Assembly: GCA_010206265.1 (NCBI GenBank)
Contig: VIQV01000023.1
Coordinates: forward strand, 213,634-277,633
Source: Lachnospiraceae bacterium MD329
Lineage (GTDB): Bacteria; Bacillota; Clostridia; UBA1381
Direction of reading: 5' to 3'
Length of the DNA: 64,000 nt
Within the stretch, counting starts at the first letter, position 1. Every line of letters begins with the position of its first letter. Shown one piece after another: positions 62,676 through 64,000 of the stretch. The translations under genes and the position numbers were made by a program. A model generated the notes under the pieces. The model did not search any database and was not told where the DNA came from. It worked only from the letters and a program-made list of their open reading frames with translations.

Positions 62676-62705
62676 TAAACAAAAACCATAAAGCGAGGTT
62701 TTATT

Positions 62706-62933
62706 ATGTCTGACCCTAAATTTGATTTATCCGATTTCACTAATTCTAAAATAGACTTGCCGCCCAGTTTCAATGAGCATGTTGCGTCTGTCATAGAAAG
62801 AAAGAACGCGGAGAATGCAGCAAACTATAAACAGCAAAAATTTCAAAATACCACAACAATTATTGCTTTAGCCTTAAGCTCAACAAGTATATTAATTTCT
62901 ATCGCCGCCCTAATAATATCAATAGTATGCTGA
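62706..62933 (+). CDS. Small 75-residue membrane protein
   Basis: The product has a polar helix (DFTNSKIDLPPSFNEHVASV, then IERKNAENAANYK) and a C-terminal membrane segment (TTIIALALSSTSILISIAAL). GCGAGG precedes the ATG. With its own strong promoter it is expressed separately from the tail genes; a holin-like or regulatory role is possible but unproven. Confidence 0.65.
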   Translation: MSDPKFDLSDFTNSKIDLPPSFNEHVASVIERKNAENAANYKQQKFQNTTTIIALALSSTSILISIAALIISIVC

Positions 62934-62985
62934 TTGCATTACATAAACAGGCTATGGAAATAAGTATTGCTAATGTAGTATTCAT
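62899..62985 (-). CDS. Possible 28-residue membrane peptide
   Basis: ATG at 62985 with GGGGTGAG upstream; product MNTTLAILISIACLCNAISI then LLILLGRR, one membrane segment with a basic end. It is antisense to the last 35 bases of the 75-residue gene. It could be a phage-type small membrane peptide or toxin. Confidence 0.4.
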   Translation of the reverse strand: MNTTLAILISIACLCNAISILLILLGRR

Positions 62986-63026
62986 ATTCTCACCCCTTTC
63001 TATATGACAACTTATTTTGTAAATGT

Positions 63027-63205
63027 TTATTCTATCGCGGGCGGAAACCCTCTGCACATCCAATGATAGAATGTATTTGCGACCTCCGGCAGAGCTTGCA
63101 CCTCTACGGGGGCTGCATTTTCTTTTGACGCTCTTATAATAAAATCTGCAAGAGCGCGTTTTACTTCATCAACATTTTTTTATCGAATATTACCGTTTGC
63201 TCCAT
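63027..63205 (-). pseudogene. Small phage-island protein, frameshifted at a seven-A run
   Basis: The ATG at 63205 (AGAGGTGAG upstream) reads MEQTVIFDKKMLMK and stops. Adding one A to the run of seven (minus sense, 63175-63181) gives a 59-residue protein continuing NVDEVKRALADFIIRASKEN, VQALPEVANTFYHWMC and ending FPPAIE at 63027. No family recognised. It follows the HTH gene by 37 bases. Confidence 0.6.
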
Positions 63206-63241
63206 TATTCTCACCTCTTTTCAAGTGCGTTTCACGCTGAT

Positions 63242-63433
63242 TTATACGCTGTCCTTAAACAAATCGTCTGTACTGCAATTTAATATTTCGGCTATTTTAG
63301 GTATCTTGTCCGCTCTTGGTAATGCCTTGCCCGTTTCCCATTTCGCAATAGCGGAACGGTCAACACCTAACGCCTCAGCCAATCCATTCTGCGTAATACC
63401 TGTCAATTCTCGCCGTTCTTTGATTTTGTTCAC
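63242..63433 (-). CDS. XRE-family HTH repressor (prophage switch)
   Basis: The 63-residue protein starts at a GTG (63433) with GGAGG seven bases upstream. It is one helix-turn-helix domain (MNKIKERRELTGITQNGLAE, then ALGVDRSAIAKWETGKALPR, DKIPKIAEILNCSTDDLF). Four symmetrical GTGAA-N5-TTCAC sites lie around the divergent promoters just upstream, the arrangement of a small phage repressor. It overlaps nothing but begins one base after the 42-residue gene's stop. Confidence 0.9.
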   Translation of the reverse strand: MNKIKERRELTGITQNGLAEALGVDRSAIAKWETGKALPRADKIPKIAEILNCSTDDLFKDSV

Positions 63434-63434
63434 T

Positions 63435-63563
63435 TTATCGCCTCCCTTGTAAATTTAGACTTAATCTTGCAATCTCGCCTTTAGTGTTTATTTCTTGTAT
63501 AGTTGACGCAATACCAAAAATAATTATCAATGCCAAACCTATACAAGCTATGATTTCTTCCAT
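63435..63563 (-). CDS. 42-residue membrane protein upstream of the HTH repressor
   Basis: ATG at 63563 behind GGGGGGTGAG. The product (MEEIIACIGLALIIIFGIAS, then TIQEINTKGEIARLSLNLQG) has one membrane segment and a cytosolic helix. Its stop is one base before the repressor start, so both are translated together. It could regulate the repressor from the membrane. Confidence 0.6.
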   Translation of the reverse strand: MEEIIACIGLALIIIFGIASTIQEINTKGEIARLSLNLQGRR

Positions 63564-63592
63564 ATTTTCTCACCCCCCTTTCAAGTGCATTT

Positions 63593-63688
63593 CTGAATTA
63601 TATTCACATTATAGCGAATTATATTCACTTTGTCAATAGTTTTTGTGAAATTTTTTCAGAAAATATTGACATTGTGAAAGTTATTCAC
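63593..63688. promoter_or_regulatory. Four-operator repressor switch with divergent promoters
   Basis: Sites following GTGAA-N5-TTCAC occur at 63593-63607, 63614-63628, 63645-63659 and 63674-63688; the last is a perfect palindrome and the others differ at one end base or two. They overlap both promoters, so one repressor could control itself and the plus-strand transcript. Confidence 0.75.
63608..63636 (-). promoter_or_regulatory. Repressor-operon promoter
   Basis: Perfect TTGACA and TATAAT boxes with a 17-base spacer on the minus strand, feeding the 42-residue gene and the HTH repressor. Confidence 0.85.
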
Positions 63689-63694
63689 TACAAT
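63666..63694 (+). promoter_or_regulatory. Divergent plus-strand promoter of the switch
   Basis: TTGACA and TACAAT with a 17-base spacer, with an operator inside the spacer. The expected early phage gene is missing: only a four-codon frame follows before the IS110 element's 3' side. Confidence 0.8.
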
Positions 63695-63832
63695 AAGAAT
63701 AAGACTAACTATTAAAAGTCAAGAGGAAAATGCAAATTTTCTAAAAAAGTTTTTGAGTTAGAATGAACATTGAAAATCGCATGACAAATAGAGCAACAAG
63801 TGTTGCTCGTCAAAAAATATCGAAATGAAAGA

Positions 63833-64000
63833 TTAAGCAGATTTAAAAACTTCGCCTGTTTTCTCTAAATGGTAAATCAGACGCACGAGTTTCTTTGCCG
63901 CATGTGATACTGCAACATAGTAATGTTTGCCCTCAGAACATTTCTTTGACAGATATTTGCTAAAAGACGGTTCCCAACGACAGACAAATCTGGTTGCATT
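63833..64000 (-). mobile_element. IS110-family transposase, C-terminal part (continues beyond window)
   Basis: The minus-strand frame ending at TAA 63833-63835 reads NATRFVCRWEPSFSKYLSKK, CSEGKHYYVAVSHAAKKLVR and LIYHLEKTGEVF, the conserved C-terminus of IS110/IS116/IS902 transposases (the EGK...VA..H.AKKLVR pattern). Only 55 codons are in the window. About 100 bases beyond the stop, a perfect GAGCAAC / GTTGCTC hairpin (63791-63808) lies in the element's probable end region. Confidence 0.8.

Noticed and set aside
43033..64000. A second copy of the tRNA-Leu 3' end as right attachment site
   Set aside because: I found no direct repeat of the tRNA 3' sequence inside the window; the island probably extends beyond it.

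Overview
The window reads as chromosome from a low-GC, spore-lineage Clostridia (Firmicutes). Evidence is the spoVAC-spoVAD-spoVAE trio, a LonB-type AAA protein, copper-amine-oxidase-stalk and SLH wall proteins, strong AGGAGG ribosome sites and consensus TTGACA/TATAAT promoters. Three large secreted PL1 pectate lyases, a uronate isomerase and a large-oligosaccharide ABC importer point to a pectin-degrading gut bacterium. Monoglobus or a relative would fit, but that is inference.

Left part (1-15.9 kb): a pectin-utilisation locus, mostly on the minus strand. Secreted lyases (1-2545, 6352-10578, 13116-15866) would cut polygalacturonan outside the cell. A lipoprotein binding protein and two permeases (2687-6226) would import the oligomers; no ATPase gene is present. 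Uronate isomerase uxaC (10594-12000) feeds the sugars into hexuronate catabolism. A divergent AraC regulator (12249-13085) is the obvious controller.

Middle part (16-42.7 kb): conserved housekeeping blocks. These are pyrH-frr-uppS-cdsA; an SLH-M13 peptidase fusion; queA-tgt followed by an AraC-type regulator; ruvA-ruvB-amidase; ruvC; argG; a LonB-like AAA protein without its protease domain; DUF1385-prmC-C_GCAxxG; DnaJ/DUF5685; spoVAC-AD-AE; aroE-aroK; and a two-gene ABC exporter preceded by a structured leader with a terminator and a candidate antiterminator.

Right part (43-64 kb): an accessory island starting exactly at a tRNA-Leu(UAA) gene. Next to the tRNA lies the catalytic tail of a tyrosine recombinase, fused to the tail of what may be a repressor gene and an intact ImmA/IrrE peptidase: the scar of an integrated element. 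The island then carries HicAB (hicA frameshifted), two Fic proteins, a full tyrosine recombinase ending a run of tiny genes, HTH and RHH-like regulators, several operator arrays, a frameshifted ImmA/IrrE protein with a very long C-terminal region, and a phage-tail block (two tail fibres, one ending in a C-type-lectin-like variable domain, plus small tail-associated ORFs). A repressor switch with four GTGAA-N5-TTCAC operators follows, interrupted by an IS110-type transposase at the right edge. Many genes here are broken, often by one base in or near homopolymer runs.

All functional assignments come from motif recognition by eye; no database search was run.
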